Counted from the first letter of the stretch, positions 1 through 12,831 are shown. The stretch is 64,000 bases of DNA from Impatiens glandulifera (GCF_907164915.1 NC_061862.1:122353533-122417532), one strand, 5' to 3'. Notes: generated by a model not told the origin, from the sequence alone. Numbers and translations: made by a program.

Positions 1-145
1 CACATATCAAACATGGCCTTAGGTATACAATTTTAATAATTTATTTATTTTCAATTTTTATTATTCAATAATTTAATTAAAAATATCAACTTTAAGTCTT
101 TATTCTCTTTAACTTTTATTATTGTTAAAATATCTTAATATTTAA

Positions 146-213
<68 letters not shown>

Positions 214-298
214 CAAAAACTTAAACATAAATTTGTTATTTTAATTTTTTTTGAATAATATCTATATTATTTAATATATATATTTATTATAATAAATT

Positions 299-346
<48 letters not shown>

Positions 347-1296
347 GATAAACAAATTAAATATAAAAATTATTAATTGGTTCTCTCTTTCTTAACTTAT
401 TCTCTTAAACACTTAAAATACAAAAATAATGAAGTAATTAACTTTTAGTAATAACTATGATTCAAGTTTAAATAAATATTAATTAATTATATTATATTTA
501 AATAAAATTTCTCATTTATTAATTTAATATGTTAAGTTAATAAATTATAAAATATAATTAAAAAATGAAAGAAACTTTTCAATACTGATAAAATATACAT
601 TATATGTTGTAAATATATACAAATTTATAATACATAAATATACCCTCTTATATAATCAAACTTAATATATATGTATATAAATTTATGTTTATAATATATA
701 TATATATATAATTAAATCAAACATGTTAATATATTTATATAATTTAAATAGTATAATATATATATATATAATTTAGAAATATTTTTTAAAATAACAAATT
801 TATATATTTAAGTATATTAATATATATATATATATTAATATATATATATATATAATTTTAACTACTTCAAGGTAAGAGTTGAGTTTGTAATGCATTTTCA
901 TTTACCTCCTCAAAATGTGACATTTTGACATTTCATTAAAATAAGATTTTAGGTCTATTGACTAACTTTGGTTTTTTAGAGTTTGTAACTAATTTTCTTG
1001 TTTAAGAGATTAAAAAAATAGATATTGTGTGTTAAACGCATTTTAGAGATTCTGTTTTATTATTCGAAAATTTATTACAATCGAAAAGGGCATCAACGAT
1101 ATGTTCTTGACGCCGTTCACAATGAAGTTCTCTAATTTAAACCTTAGACCATTTTAAAAATATATTTTATTTTACAATTTTTTATTCAAAATTATTCAAA
1201 TCATATTTATCCTTTGAGATATTAATCTACTTTTTATCCTAAATATAGGGAATGAACTCATATGTTCATAGTAATATGTTTATGTTCGTCCTGTAA
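1..1296. repeat. AT-rich non-coding DNA with (TA)n microsatellites
   Basis: Very AT-rich, with long uninterrupted TA runs at about 151-212 and 302-343 and shorter TA blocks near 690-860. No reading frame of coding character is visible on either strand. I see no recognisable mobile-element ends. Confidence 0.8.
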
Positions 1297-1408
1297 GATA
1301 TAAGAAAAGTATTAAAATTTGATAAATATAAACACATGTGGATAAGAGGACCACGATATAAGAAAAGTATTAAAATTTGATAAATATAAACACATGTGGA
1401 TAAGAGGA
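1297..1408. repeat. 58-bp tandem duplication (two copies)
   Basis: The stretch beginning GATATAAGAAAAGTATT at 1297 is repeated from 1355 with a 58-bp period and essentially no differences over the second, slightly shorter copy. Near-identity in otherwise diverged DNA points to a recent local duplication (inference). Confidence 0.9.
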
Positions 1409-2340
1409 TGGATTTAGTGTGAACCTAAAAAAATACTAACAATAAAATTAAAGTTAAAACGTTCTCAAATAATAAAGATTTTATTTTATAATAATGAAAA
1501 AATTATATTTTCATTCATGGTTAATTGTTTAAAGTAGAGATCACTCATATACACAACGTTGAGACTTTTTTTCACGTGTAATCAAACATCGAATCAATAT
1601 TTTTTTTTAAATAAAACGCATTTTTACACGTAAGATTTTTCTTTAATAAATTAGGTGACAACTTTAAATGAGATAAGCTGGTCTTATTTTAGTTTCTCAT
1701 CTCACACTTAAGCGATATGACTTCTTAGAGTCGTTTATTTGCCTCGTTTTATAAGATTCGAGAGGATGGTAAATTATATGACTTAGTACAATATTTACGA
1801 ATTAAAATTGAATACTAATTTATAGTCCGATTTGATTTATCATCTCTTTTACGAGATTCGAGAGAAATGTAGAAATCAATATATAAACTATTAAGTTCAA
1901 AGATTTCGATAGTAAAAAATTAGACGGACAAAGCCTTCCCTATGGACCTCCTCCTATCTTTTTAGGGTCTTTCTTCCCCTCTTAAGTAAAAAATTAATCA
2001 TATTTATACAATAAAAACATAAAATCTAAAATCTAAACTCAAACCTTAAAACTTCAACACACCCTCCCTTAAATCAATTATTTGAAGAAAAATGTGATTT
2101 TTTATCTTAACATGAACCTGACTTATAGGGGATCATCTATTTCTCCCTTAGGATAACTATTTTTGTTGTGCCGGAACTTGATATTTTTATGGAGCATTAA
2201 TACACTTACTTAATAGAATGGACCCATGGAAGATAAGGACTTAATAGACTTTCCATTTGATTCAAATTATTTGCCTTATATTTTTTGGTTAGCTGTATAT
2301 TTAAGTTTATAGCATTTTATTTATTAACAACTTATTTAGG
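1409..2340. other. Gene-free AT-rich stretch
   Basis: No coding frame or clear element. Around 1540-1670 there is a segment (CACGTGTAATCAAACATCGA, then TTAGGTGACAACT) that resembles 17,770-17,900, suggesting a dispersed repeat. A weak pair of related sub-sequences (TTATA/AGATTCGAGAG) occurs near 1750 and 1855. Confidence 0.6.
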
Positions 2341-4300
2341 CGAGTTTTTTTGAAAAACGGTTTTTCATTAAAATCTCCAAAGTGGAAGGGTCAAAAATCA
2401 AAACTAGACAAACTTTAGCTATGATTAAGGATGACAATAAAAAAAACCTTAAAAAAACTGATTAGTAGTATTCATACATTTTAAAAAAACAGAGACTACA
2501 AACAGAAAAGACTATATTCAAACCTAACCATCCCAGCCTGAGATTTTCGCATGCCATCTATTTTTATTGAGAGACTATTTTCCCCTTCCTCTTCCTCTTC
2601 TTCTAACGATGAAATGAGATTGTATTGAAGATGGTGATGAGTATTATTGTTTCTTATTTTGAATTCTCTCTTTGTACGAGTCCATTTTAATTTGATTGAA
2701 ATATTTGTTTTAGAGAATTTCTGGGTTTTACATTTGTTATCTTCAAATTGAATTTATGTATTTTTGTCTTCCTTATCTTCAACTTCAGCTTCAAACTCCA
2801 CATTGATTTTGAAATCTTCTTTATCAGCTTTAAAATTCTCTATTTCAGCTTTGAAATTTTGGGTGTCTTTCTTTTGAGTTTCCTCAACAACAATTTGAAG
2901 TTCATCTTCCATTTTTATCATAATCCTTTGCATTGCAGAAAATTTTATTTTCCTCTTCACCTTAAATCTCTTTACTTGCTTTCCTTCGCTGCTTTCCTTT
3001 TTCTCATAATCCCTCTTGCTTTCTTCTACAAATGTTTGATCTTTGAGTTTAACCTCATTTGTTTCTTTTTTTTCTTTTCTTCTTTATGGCTTTTCTACTC
3101 TTCTTCTTTAGCTTTATCACATTGATAGGAAAATGTTACAGAAAACACACATTTTTAGTTTCTATTCATAAGAGATCTCCATGACATTGTGTTTTCTTTT
3201 TCTGTTAACAACTGCCATTTTCATTGGCAGAACACTCTTAGGATGCACTTCAATGCTAATTCTAGTAAATGACAAGTGCTTTCCTCCTTCTATTATTGGG
3301 TCCATATATAATATTTTCCCAATTGTACCTGCAAAATAACTAATTTATTCAGCATTGTACATATGAGTTGGAATGTTTTAGAGCTTGAACCAAATCTGGG
3401 TAGTTTGCTTTGGTCTACTCTGTAGATTCATATCTTTTGATCACTTTTATAGCTTCATACAATTTGATCCTATGTAAGTATGCCTTTTTATCCAAAATTT
3501 CTTTTAAATTTGAGTCCTTTTAATTATAGGAAGTAGAGGTTATGTATGTTTGTAGAAACTTTTTTAAGCCCCTTTTCTCCCCACTATTTAATTAGAGTCT
3601 CTTTGGTAGTTAGGAATGATACTCTGTTTTCCCAATAAAGTTCCCAACCACTACAAACTCTTAGTCTTCAATACATTTCTCCTCTACTTTAGAAGGCAGT
3701 TTGAATTCAAAAGGAGAGTTGAGTACCTCTACCTTTGTTTGGATATCCCCCAAGTAGACTTTTCCTTTGTAAACATGGTCTTCAAATTTATTTTTTGCTT
3801 TATTCTTTTACACCTCGTTGACTTTCCATGTTTAATTACTCTTAATAATTTATGTCTTGTTTTGGGAGCCTTCATCAGCTCCTTTATTGCATCAACTGAC
3901 CATTTAACTATATCCTCACATTATGTTTTCTTCAATAAATTCTAATTTTGGAGATAATTAATATTGAGTTGAAATGTTATTTGTTGAACTTTCTTTTTAC
4001 TGATTGTGATTTCTCCCTTCTTAGCATGCATTATGAATTTGGTAATATATTTTTTAAGACTAAACATGTTGACTCTTTCATTATAATTAATCTTCCAAAT
4101 TCCTTCTTTCTTCCCCTATTTTCATGCTGCATTTTCTTCATATTTTTTATCAGTAATTGATTCCTTACCTTTGCTGCATTCATGTTTTTTCTGGATAATT
4201 TCTTCATCAATCCTATCAATTTTCTTTTCAGCAACCTCCCTTAAACCTTACATCACAAATTCTTTGACTTCCTTATACTTATTGATTTTTCTTTCTTCCC
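2341..4300 (-). pseudogene. LINE ORF1-like (DUF4283 / zinc-knuckle type) relic
   Basis: Read on the minus strand, the part at about 3160-3780 carries the hallmarks of the DUF4283 domain of plant LINE ORF1 proteins. There is a VGNFIGKTEY stretch, then WFKLQNIPTHMYNAE-like and IGKILYMDP stretches, followed by a LSFTRISIEVHPKSVLP block. These match the family pattern of a VG-F-GK core, a 'ISY-AS-IGKPLYMD' block and a 'R-CVEV' block. Several stops and frame shifts interrupt it, so it is dead. The segment further downstream on the minus strand (about 2750-2960) is a Lys/Glu-rich linker-like frame. The T-rich stretch at 2341-2640 could be the element's tail, but this is uncertain. No endonuclease or RT was recognised. 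Family identity is from motif memory, not a search. Confidence 0.55.
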
Positions 4301-5491
4301 ATTTTAATGAAAAACAGAACAAAGCAACAAAGCAACAAAGAAGAGCAATTACATAATATGGTACACCAGAAACCCTAGCTATTATAGAACAGGGTAAACC
4401 AGAAACTCTAACCTTCCAACCAAGCTTTGTAGTTGAATGACCGACCTAATAATTAAAGTCGATATCGTGATGTTCGTACCAATTGTGCCGATCGTGCACA
4501 TGTTTGACAAGTGACACTAAGCAACTAACAACGTGATCACAATAAGCGAACTATGACCTTGATACCGTGCAAATCGTGTTGATCGTTCTTTCGTTAACTT
4601 ACTTAGTATAGTTTTTAAGAAAAAATAATAATAATAAAATTGTTAAACTTATCAAATAAAGATAGTAGGCAATGTGACTAGGACTAAGGAAACCAACTGA
4701 ACTGGCTTAAATCAAAACGACTTAGATCGGATCGAAAATGAAATCGAATGATTGTCATTTTGAATTTAGCGATTCGGTTGATCAATTTAGTGACAATCAA
4801 CTGATAAACCGACAAACCAGTCATAGTCAAAATGTTAAAATGACGTATTATTCAACCCGCAATAAAAAAAATACCTAAATGTCCTTCTTAATGACTATTT
4901 TTTAAAAACTATTTAATTGTTATAGATGTTTGAAAACTACTGCTAATAATAATAAAAGAATATCTTTTTATTTATTTAAGTTAAACTGATTTATAAAGTT
5001 TATTATTATTATTATTGCTGTTATTTTTTAAAATGGTTTTAGGTATACTAATATAGTATTTTGTGATGTTTTTAGCAAATTAATAAACCTGACCGAATTG
5101 AACTGATAATTTACCATTTCAGTGGACAAATAGACTAAATGGAGCTGTTTACCCACTTAATTATAACCTTATTTTATTTTTTAAAAATGTACATGACACT
5201 CCCATTTATTACTCTAATTCAATTTATGACATTCTTTTATATTTAAACTTTATAAATCTAGTTAAGGAAACTGAAAAACAAATAAAATATTTATATATAA
5301 ATATGTATAAAACACTAATTTGAAATTAATAAAAAGAAATAATACTTAATATATATAATAATAATATTTTAAGTCAACAAACACCGCATTAATTCAAATC
5401 ATCGTCGATATATAATTCACGTCATCATGTATTTTCTCTCTCCTCTCTTCACTCTTACTCTCCATTTCTAAATTAAATTTTGTTTTTAATT

Positions 5492-5494
<3 letters not shown>
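4301..5494. other. Gene-free AT-rich DNA, possible MITE relic
   Basis: No coding frame. The part at 4690-5160 has repeated GATTCGGTT / CTGATAAACCGAC motifs in both orientations. It ends in GGAGCTGTTTACCCA, whose reverse complement resembles the left edge of a similar segment at 11,057 (GGGGTAAGCAGTTTGGT). This is weak evidence for a small inverted-repeat transposon family. Confidence 0.35.

Positions 5495-5572
<78 letters not shown>
5495..5572. repeat. (TA)n microsatellite, about 78 bp
   Basis: Uninterrupted alternating AT. Confidence 0.97.
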
Positions 5573-5574
<2 letters not shown>

Positions 5575-5974
5575 CCTTACCATATATCATCTAAAAAATT
5601 ATATATATTAATATTAATTCAAAATATAAATATATTTTTTTTTATAAATGCACCTACCTTTATAATTTTTATATTTATATATATATATATACACAATTTT
5701 TTTTGTTTAGTTATAAATGCACATACCTTTATAATTTTATATTTATTTGTTACCTTAAATATATATATTATATTATTTTTCATCGATAATTTTATATAAT
5801 TACATTTTATCTTTTATCATACATTTTTTCTCTCATCGTATATATATATATATATATATAATATTTTCTTTATGAGTATAAATAACTTTTATGTTAATAA
5901 AAAAATTAATGTAATAAATATTAAATCCAAAATATATATACATACACAAAATAATAAAATTATTTCAACAATTA

Positions 5975-6060
5975 TAAGTGGTATATCAGTTTAAGTGTTC
6001 ACATTTTATGCTTAAAATCAGGGTTCGAATTCCAAAATATGCAAATTTATATATTCAAGA
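5975..6060 (+). other. tRNA/SINE-like fragment (weak)
   Basis: AGTGGTATATCAGTTTAAG followed about 35 bp later by AGGGTTCGAATTCC resembles an RNA polymerase III A box and B box pair of a tRNA-derived SINE. No poly-A tail or target duplication was found, and no cloverleaf can be drawn, so it is not called a tRNA. Confidence 0.3.
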
Positions 6061-6121
6061 ATGTATTTTTGACTATAATATATGGTAACGTAACTTTTAA
6101 ACAAATGATAAGTATCTGAAA

Positions 6122-6660
6122 GTACGTGTGAGGTCGTAATTAGTAGTTGGTTTGGCGATCATTTGATAGTCTGAGGTCACGAGATGGAGGTCGGGTGGTG
6201 GGTGGTTTGTCAAGTATGAGACCGAAATTAGTGGATGTTATGACGAGAATTTGAAAGTGTGTGAGGTCACGAGATGGAGGTTGGGTGGTGGGTGGTTTGT
6301 CGAGTGTGATATCAGAATCAGTGGTTGGTTTAACGATCATTTGAAAGTGTGAGTACACAAGATGGAGGTCAGATGGTGGGTGATTTGTTGAGTGTGAGGT
6401 CGGAATTAGTGGTTGGTTTAGCGAGCATTTGAAAGTGTGAGGTCACGAGATGTAGGTCGGGTGGTGGGTGGTTTGTCGAGTGTGAGGTCGGAATTAGTGG
6501 TTGGTTTGACGAGCATTTAAAAAAGTGTGAGGTCACGAGATGAAGGTCGGGTGGTGGGTGATTTGTCGAGTGTGAGATCGGAATTAGTGGTTGGTTTGAC
6601 GAGAATTTGAAAGTGTGAGGTTACGAGATGAAAGTCGGGTGGCGGTTAATGATTGGTTTG
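6122..6660. repeat. Tandem array, about six 88-90 bp units
   Basis: The landmark GAGGTCACGAGATGGAGGTC recurs at about 6173, 6263, 6351 (mutated), 6439, 6529 and 6617, giving periods of 88-90 bp. Each unit also contains GGTGGTGGGTGGTTTGTCGAG and a TTAGTGGTTGGTTTGACGAG segment. Strand composition is strongly skewed (G-rich on +). More degenerate units (AAAGAGACATATGAAAAAGTG, AGTCACAAGAT) continue to about 7130. A short minus-strand frame across the array is an artefact of the repeat. Confidence 0.93.
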
Positions 6661-7130
6661 ATGTTAGATAAGAGGTCTGTGATCAATTGAGATTGATTGT
6701 TAATTTTTTGAAGTGTGAGTAAAAGAGAGGTCGACTAAGATTGGTGATTGATTTGTCGAGGAATAAAGACTAAAGAGACATATGAAAAAGATTGAGTCAC
6801 AAGATTAAGATCAGTTCTGGCAAAGTCATGATCAATTCTCAACTAACATTGGTTTGCCAAGGGGATAAAGAGACATATGAAAAAGTGTGAGTCACAAGAT
6901 TAGTGTTAGTGGGTGGTTTACCGAGAGGACAAAGAGACATATAAAAAAGTGTGAGTCACAAAATGATGGTCAACTGGAGAGTTAATGGTTGAGTTTCACG
7001 AGATATAAAATGTGTATCATCAATTGAGATCGACTAAGATTGATGGGTGATTTTGCCGAGAGGATAAAAAATGTATATGAAAAAATGTAAGTTACAAGAT
7101 AAGGGTCAATTGAGGGGTTAAGTGGGTTCC
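6661..7130. repeat. Degenerate continuation of the tandem array
   Basis: Shorter irregular units share GTGAGTCACAAGATTAG, GAGACATATGAAAAAGTG and 'GGTTTGCCGAGAGGATAAAG'-type blocks with the array to the left. No gene. Confidence 0.7.
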
Positions 7131-7546
7131 GAAAAGATAAAATATATATTAATATTAAGTTTAAGATTAAACTTCATTTTTACAAACTAAAACTAAAACT
7201 AAAACTAAATTTAAATTAATTATAATTAATAATATCAATTTTATCTAAAATATTTATAGATAAATAATATTTTATATATATTCTTATCCAAACATTTATT
7301 TTAGTTTTAAATAGTGTTATTGTATCTCTATTAAACAAAATACAAAATATTAAAAGGAGAATGAGAGAAAAAAAAACATAAGAAAATAAAGATAAATAAA
7401 AACATTTTAATTTATATTTTTGTGCAGCAATAATTTATAATAAAAAAATATATAACCATTTATTCATAACCCCAATTATTTTGGAGGCTGTGTAAATAAT
7501 AATAGTCCATCTAGCTTATTGAATAAATGAATAGTGAACAGTTTCT
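7131..7546 (+). promoter_or_regulatory. Presumed promoter region of the GUN1-like gene
   Basis: AT-rich, gene-free DNA between the tandem array and the first transcribed-looking sequence. A purine-rich GAGAGAGAAAGAGA tract and a pyrimidine-rich TTTTCTCTCTCT tract sit at 7565-7640, typical of plant 5' leaders. No single TATA box can be assigned with confidence, because TATATA-like words are abundant. Confidence 0.4.
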
Positions 7547-7732
7547 ATGTGTTATTGTGGTTTTAGAGAGAGAAAGAGAATTTTTCTAATGAATCTTATC
7601 CTCCCTTTACTGAATCCCCTGTTTTCTCTCTCTAAAACCTCAGCTTTCGATGGCCTCCTCGACTCCTCCACCTCACTGCTCTCTCACCACCACAAAACCC
7701 TATCTTCCCCATCAGCCCCACCACCTCCATAG
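7547..7732 (+). promoter_or_regulatory. Possible upstream ORF overlapping the GUN1 start codon
   Basis: ATG codons at 7547 and 7589 share one frame that runs past the main ATG (7650) in a different frame and stops at 7732. If the transcript begins upstream of 7589, a scanning ribosome reaching either ATG could not reinitiate at 7650 without moving back. This could dampen translation (inference). The transcript start is not known from the sequence. Confidence 0.35.
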
Positions 7733-10708
7733 CCACCACCGCCACAACCGGCCGAGCCATCAGCAGTGGACCTCCCAAAAGGTTTCCTTACGCAAAGCTT
7801 CCTCCTTGCCGGCCCCGTCAAATGCCGTTTTACCTCCGCCCGTCCCTGCCACTGTTCCTCGCCCGTTATCCGGCACCCGCAACTTTGGCTCGCTATCTTC
7901 TCTCCCTCCCGCAAGATCGGAGCTTTCTTCCGATTTTTCAGGTCGACGCTCGACTCGATTCGTCTCCAAATTACATTTCGGCCGCCAGAAGACCGGTGTT
8001 GCCAGCCGACACAGTTCTTCTGCCGAGGAGTTTCTTCATCTAGCCGTCAGATGCAGCGGCGGCGATGATACGTATTTAGACTCCTTATTGATGAGTTTTG
8101 AATCGAGGTTTGCAGGTACGGACGATTACATATTCTTGCTTCGTGAACTGGGAAATCGGGGGGAATACTCAATGGCAAAGAGATGCTTTCACTTTGCGGT
8201 CCGGAGAGAGAGGAGAAGGAACGAACAAGGTAAGCTTGCCAGCTCCATGATTAGTGTTCTAGGAAGACTAGGAAAAGTTGACTTAGCTAAGGAAGTGTTT
8301 GATACTGCTGTTAGAGAGGGTTATGGCTGTACGGTCTATTCATATTCAGCTTTAATCAGTGCATATGCAAAGAGTGGGTTTTGCGAGGAGTCTATCAAGG
8401 TGTTTAAGACAATGAAACAGTCTGGACTGAAGCCTAATCTAGTCACTTACAATGCCTTGATCGATGCCTGTGGAAAGGGGGGAGCAAAATTTGAACTGGC
8501 AGCTGATATATTTGATGAAATGCAAAAAGAAGGGGTTCAGCCTGACAGGATCACATTTAATTCCTTACTTGCTGTTTGTAGTGGTGCAGGGATGTGGGAG
8601 ACTGCACAGAAGTTATTTAGGGAAATGGTTTATAGAGGGATTGACCAAGATATCTATACTTATAACACTCTTCTGGATGTTGCTTGTAGTGGTGGGCACA
8701 TGGATGCTGCCTTTGAAATTATGTCAGAAATGCCTAGGAAGAATATATTGCCTAATGAGGTTACCTATAGCACTATGATTCGAGGATGTGCCAAGATGGG
8801 GAGGTTAGAGAAGGCTCTAAGATTGTTTGATGAAATGAAATTTGCGGGTATTAATCTGGACAGGGTTTCTTATAACACATTAGTTGCAATTTATGCCGGT
8901 CTTGGTAGGTTTGAGGATGCACTTAGTGTTGCTAACGAGATGGAGAATATGGGGATTAGCAAGGATGTCGTAACCTATAATGCACTCCTTGATGGTATTG
9001 GGAAGCAAGGAAAGTATACCAAACTTAAAGAATTGTTTCATCAGATGAAATTGGAGAATCTTTCCCCAAATCTGTTGACATTCTCGACTTTAATCAGTGT
9101 GTACTCCAAAGATGGTTTTTATACAGAAGCAATGGAAGTCTATAAAGAATTCAAAGAAACAGGCCTGAAGGCAGATGTTGTGTTTTACAGTAAGCTGATT
9201 GATGCATTGTGCAAAAAAGGACTAGTAGAGTCTTCTGTTTCATTACTTGAGGAGATGACAAAGAAAGGGATTCAACCCAATGTTGTAACTTATAATTCTA
9301 TAATCAATGCCTTTGGCTTGTCAAGAACTGGATACTCTGACATAGACAATAATGATGATACAAGTATTGAACCAAATGATGCATGCATAACTTCTACACA
9401 GTTTCTTCGATCAGTAACTAACGAAGATGCCATTTTGAACATATTCCAAGAGCTGGTGGCTGGAGATAGCAGCAGACACCTTTCAAAGAAAAGTAGCAAA
9501 GGGAAACAAGAGGAGGTTTGTTCTGTGTTGGAAGTTTTCCACAAGATGCATCAACTGAGAATAAAACCAAATGTGGTCACTTTTTCAGCAATTCTGAATG
9601 CGTGCAGGTATATCTCATCAGTTTTTGTATCCATTTATCCCAAAATGCATCAAAATGGTCAATCAGTTGCACATCATTTATTACTTACTGTTTCTTCTGA
9701 TATTCATTGCCTGCCTGCTCAACCTCTTTGTTTGTTGTTGCAGCCGTTGCAGCTCATTTGAAGAAGCTTCATTGCTATTGGAGGAACTTCGTTTGTTTGA
9801 CAACCAAGTTTATGGAGTGGCATATGGACTTCTGAGAGGAGGCTATGGAGATAATATATGGACACAAGCTTTATCTCTTTTTGATGAGGTGAAGCATATG
9901 GATTCCTCTACAGCTTCTGCCTTCTATAATGCGTTGACTGACATGCTGTGGCATTTTGGCCAGGTTTGACATTAGTGAAACAAGTCTCACTAATCTGAGC
10001 ATTTCTTTCTGCTTGAACAGCACTTGTTTTTTTTATAACTTACAAGGATTATTGAATTCCTTGTCTGTTTCTGGAATCCAGAGACAAGGAGCTCAACTTG
10101 TGGTGCTGGAAGGAAAACGACGTCATGTGTGGGAGAACACATGGTCTGATTCTTGCTTAGATCTACATCTGATGTCCTCCGGTGCTGCCAGAGCTATGGT
10201 TCATGCCTGGCTGCTCCAAATACGTGCTGTTGTTTTCCAAGGACAACAACTGCCAAAGTTATTAAGGTAAGTAAATATTTTCTTATCATTACATAGCCTT
10301 TCCCCAAGTAGTAGGTGTAGTAAATGTGTAAGGAGTGGAATTTGTAGAGAAAGTAAGAATAACAAATTGAGAAACAGGGTAAAATTGTAGAAAGGTTAGT
10401 AAAGAAAGTGTTAATTATATAAGATGGGTTGTTGTTATTGGGTGTGCAGCATCTTAACTGGATGGGGGAAACATAGCAAAGTGGTTGGTGATGGAAGTGT
10501 AAAGAGAGCAATAGAGATGCTTCTTGGTGGGATGGGATCCCCATTTAGAGTTGCACAATGCAATCTCGGGAGGTTCATAGCTACTGGGGCTCTTGTTGAT
10601 GCATGGTTGAGAAACTCATGCACCCTCAGACTCCTCCTTCTCCACGATCAAACGACTCCTCAAACTCATGCTACAACATCATCATGTCTACAACCTCTTC
10701 CCTTATAG
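7650..10708 (+). CDS. GUN1: GUN1-like PPR-SMR protein, chloroplast retrograde signalling
   Basis: Four coding exons: 7650-9607, 9744-9963, 10082-10266 and 10450-10708. All introns are GT-AG and the phases join cleanly, giving 873 residues; Arabidopsis GUN1 is about 918. Residues 1 to about 100 are rich in Ser, Pro, His and Arg, as expected of a plastid transit peptide, and contain the family-typical [13 protein letters not shown] stretch. From about residue 165 to 655 run tandem 35-residue pentatricopeptide repeats (for example [42 protein letters not shown]). The C-terminus is a small MutS-related (SMR) domain, with LDLH at about residues 752-755 and TGWGK at about 791-795. In Arabidopsis, GUN1 acts in plastids in signalling to the nucleus and interacts with tetrapyrrole and protein-homeostasis factors. 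The start at 7650 is chosen because MASSTPP matches the family start. No stop or missing splice site is seen, so it is probably functional. Confidence 0.95.
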
Positions 10709-12040
10709 TAGGTAAGACAGTCTGTTTCTTCTTGCTTATTCTTCTCATGTATTATATGTCATGCACAAGTCTTAACATATATATATTTGTATCTGGTAAA
10801 TGTAAAATAAGTTGTGTAATTGCTCTTTCTCTTTTTTCCTGCCTTTTTTTTTTATTGGAAGATGGATGTCTATGAGTTATCTATGCAGCTTCCTACATTT
10901 AGCATGGGCCAACACTTCATTTTCTATGGGAGTGAATTATTGTTGGACAAGTGTAGAGAGAATCTAGCTAATTTCTTCCTTTTTATTTATTTTCATTTTT
11001 CCCTTTGGGGATTATGAGGCAAAAAGACTATCTTAAATTAGGAAGCAAGAGGTTGCAAGTAGGGGTAAGCAGTTTGGTCTGTTTTTTTAACGGTGGTGTC
11101 GATTTTTCAAAATTTGTAGTTGTCAGTTATAAAGTCGGTTTATAGTTGAAAATAATAAATATATAATATAATAACTTGAAGTAAAATAATGATAAAATTA
11201 GCAATATATATATATATATATAATAAACTAAAGAATAAAAAATAATTTAATAATAAAATAATAATTTAATTTTAAAATAAAATATATTAAAATATTAATT
11301 AAATAAAAATAAGTTAAAATATATATATATTAGAATATCAATTAAATAAAAATGCATTTAAGAAAGAAAAAAGATATAAAATATATGAAATATAAATATT
11401 TGTGGTAAGGAATTGAACTGAATAAAAAGATTTTATTTTTTTATTTTTTAAAATGATATATATACTCAGTTTAGGAAATTATAAACCGGTGAGAACTCGG
11501 TTCAATCGAATTATAATTATTTCGGTCATTTTTCATTGTTGTTTTACATTGTCTTTTTTTATTTGTTTAGTTTTCCTTACACCCAATAGTTGGCCTTGCT
11601 GGATAAGATTGCTGTAATGATAAGGTTGATTATTCAGTGAAAAAAATAAGAATATTAATATATAAGAAAGAAATTAAAGTAAAATAAGAAATCACTAAGA
11701 ATTCAGTGAATCCATTGTAAAATGCTAATAGAAGCAAGACATCAAAATTGAGTCTTAAAGATTTTTCTTAAATCAAACTTTCATCAAAATTAAAATGAAA
11801 AATACATAATATAAATAAAATATTGATTTTGCAGCCCAAGAATAAATCCAAAAAATAATTATAATAACATAATACCAAATCTAAGATATAAGAAATAACT
11901 AGACGAAAATAATGCTTAAATAGAAAAATAACTATGATTAGATAAACGAGGAAAGAAATAACAGCCCAAAATCATAAGTTAAACCATACATCATAAGTTA
12001 AACCAAATAGAAAAATAATTATAATTTGATATATGAGTCA
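10709..12040. other. Intergenic DNA after GUN1
   Basis: The first part is probably the GUN1 3'UTR. From about 11,050 to 11,520 a segment starting GGGGTAAGCAGTTTGGT and containing ATAAACCGGTGAGAACTCGG looks like a decayed small inverted-repeat transposon. At 11,950-12,040 a local repeat (GAAATAACAGCCCAAAATCATAAGTT) occurs; its second copy is interrupted by the solo LTR that follows. Microsatellite TATATA at 11,205-11,222. No gene seen. Confidence 0.5.
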
Positions 12041-12050
12041 AGAAATAAGA

Positions 12051-12826
12051 TGTCACATCCTAAAATCACGCTTTTCTTGACCGAGAAATCTGCGGTCTTG
12101 ACAGAGATCTACGACCGTAGATGATGGCACCTAGGGCCGAGTGGTCCGACCGATGATTCTGCAAACAAGGAATTATCAGGCAAGTACTTTTCTAAACGTT
12201 TCTAAAACCCACAAGTGCTATTTATTCATGTATTTTATATAAACGATGCATATGGTTTCAAAACATGTTTTCATTGCAAGTCCATGGTTTTTTAAAGAAG
12301 GATAGTTTTGAGTTAAGAGCTATGGAATCTAAGAGATAATCATGGAAGTATTGACGGATACGAGAGGATGGCTACCAGGATGAGCTCTGGTGGTCCGATG
12401 CTCTCAAATATGGCTGAAGGAATTGACGAAGGGATGCCCACCCCGGAGGATCAGCTCTTCGGGCTAAGGATCCCGAATATGTGCTCAAATCTGCAGCTAT
12501 ACATGATTGATTGATGAGATACCCTTAAAAACCCTTATGGATGCAATGTCTTAAAAGTGTTCTTATAAATGTTTGCTGGGTCCCTAGGTTCACTATGCTT
12601 GTGTGGTGTAGGAATTCAGCCAACGGATTTTATGACAGGTGAAGGAAGAGTTGGAGTGGAAGCGTGGTGTTGGAGATGTGTGTGGAAGGAGGGACCGAGA
12701 CCGTATGACTGACTTTTCTATCAACCTTTTCAATGATTGAGTCAGATAGGCACCCTAGAGCTTCCGCATTTATGTTCGAAATCACGTTGATTTAGGTGCA
12801 TGAAAGTAGGAAATTAGGGCGTAACA
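12051..12826. mobile_element. Solo LTR, 776 bp, with 5-bp target duplication
   Basis: Begins TGTCACATCC and ends GGGCGTAACA. It is flanked by TAAGA (12046-12050) and TAATA (12827-12831), one mismatch. Joining the flanks gives GAAATAATAGCCCAAAA, which matches the neighbouring paralogous sequence GAAATAACAGCCCAAAA at about 11,955, so the empty site is recoverable. The interior is less AT-rich than its surroundings and shows no coding frame. TG...CA ends and a 5-bp duplication are standard for LTR retrotransposon integration. The superfamily cannot be told. Confidence 0.72.
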
Positions 12827-12831
12827 TAATA

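Noticed and set aside
2748..3125. Plus-strand 125-codon frame rich in Phe and Leu
   Set aside because: It is antisense to the LINE ORF1 relic; T-rich DNA gives hydrophobic chance frames.
5975..6060. tRNA gene
   Set aside because: A/B-box-like words are present but no acceptor stem, anticodon arm or terminator can be drawn; listed only as a weak SINE-like fragment.
7684..7969. Minus-strand frames over the start of GUN1
   Set aside because: Antisense shadows of the GC-richer transit-peptide coding sequence.
9598..9969. Separate small gene between GUN1 exons
   Set aside because: It is GUN1 exon 2 read together with its flanking introns; the splice sites and family alignment place it in GUN1.
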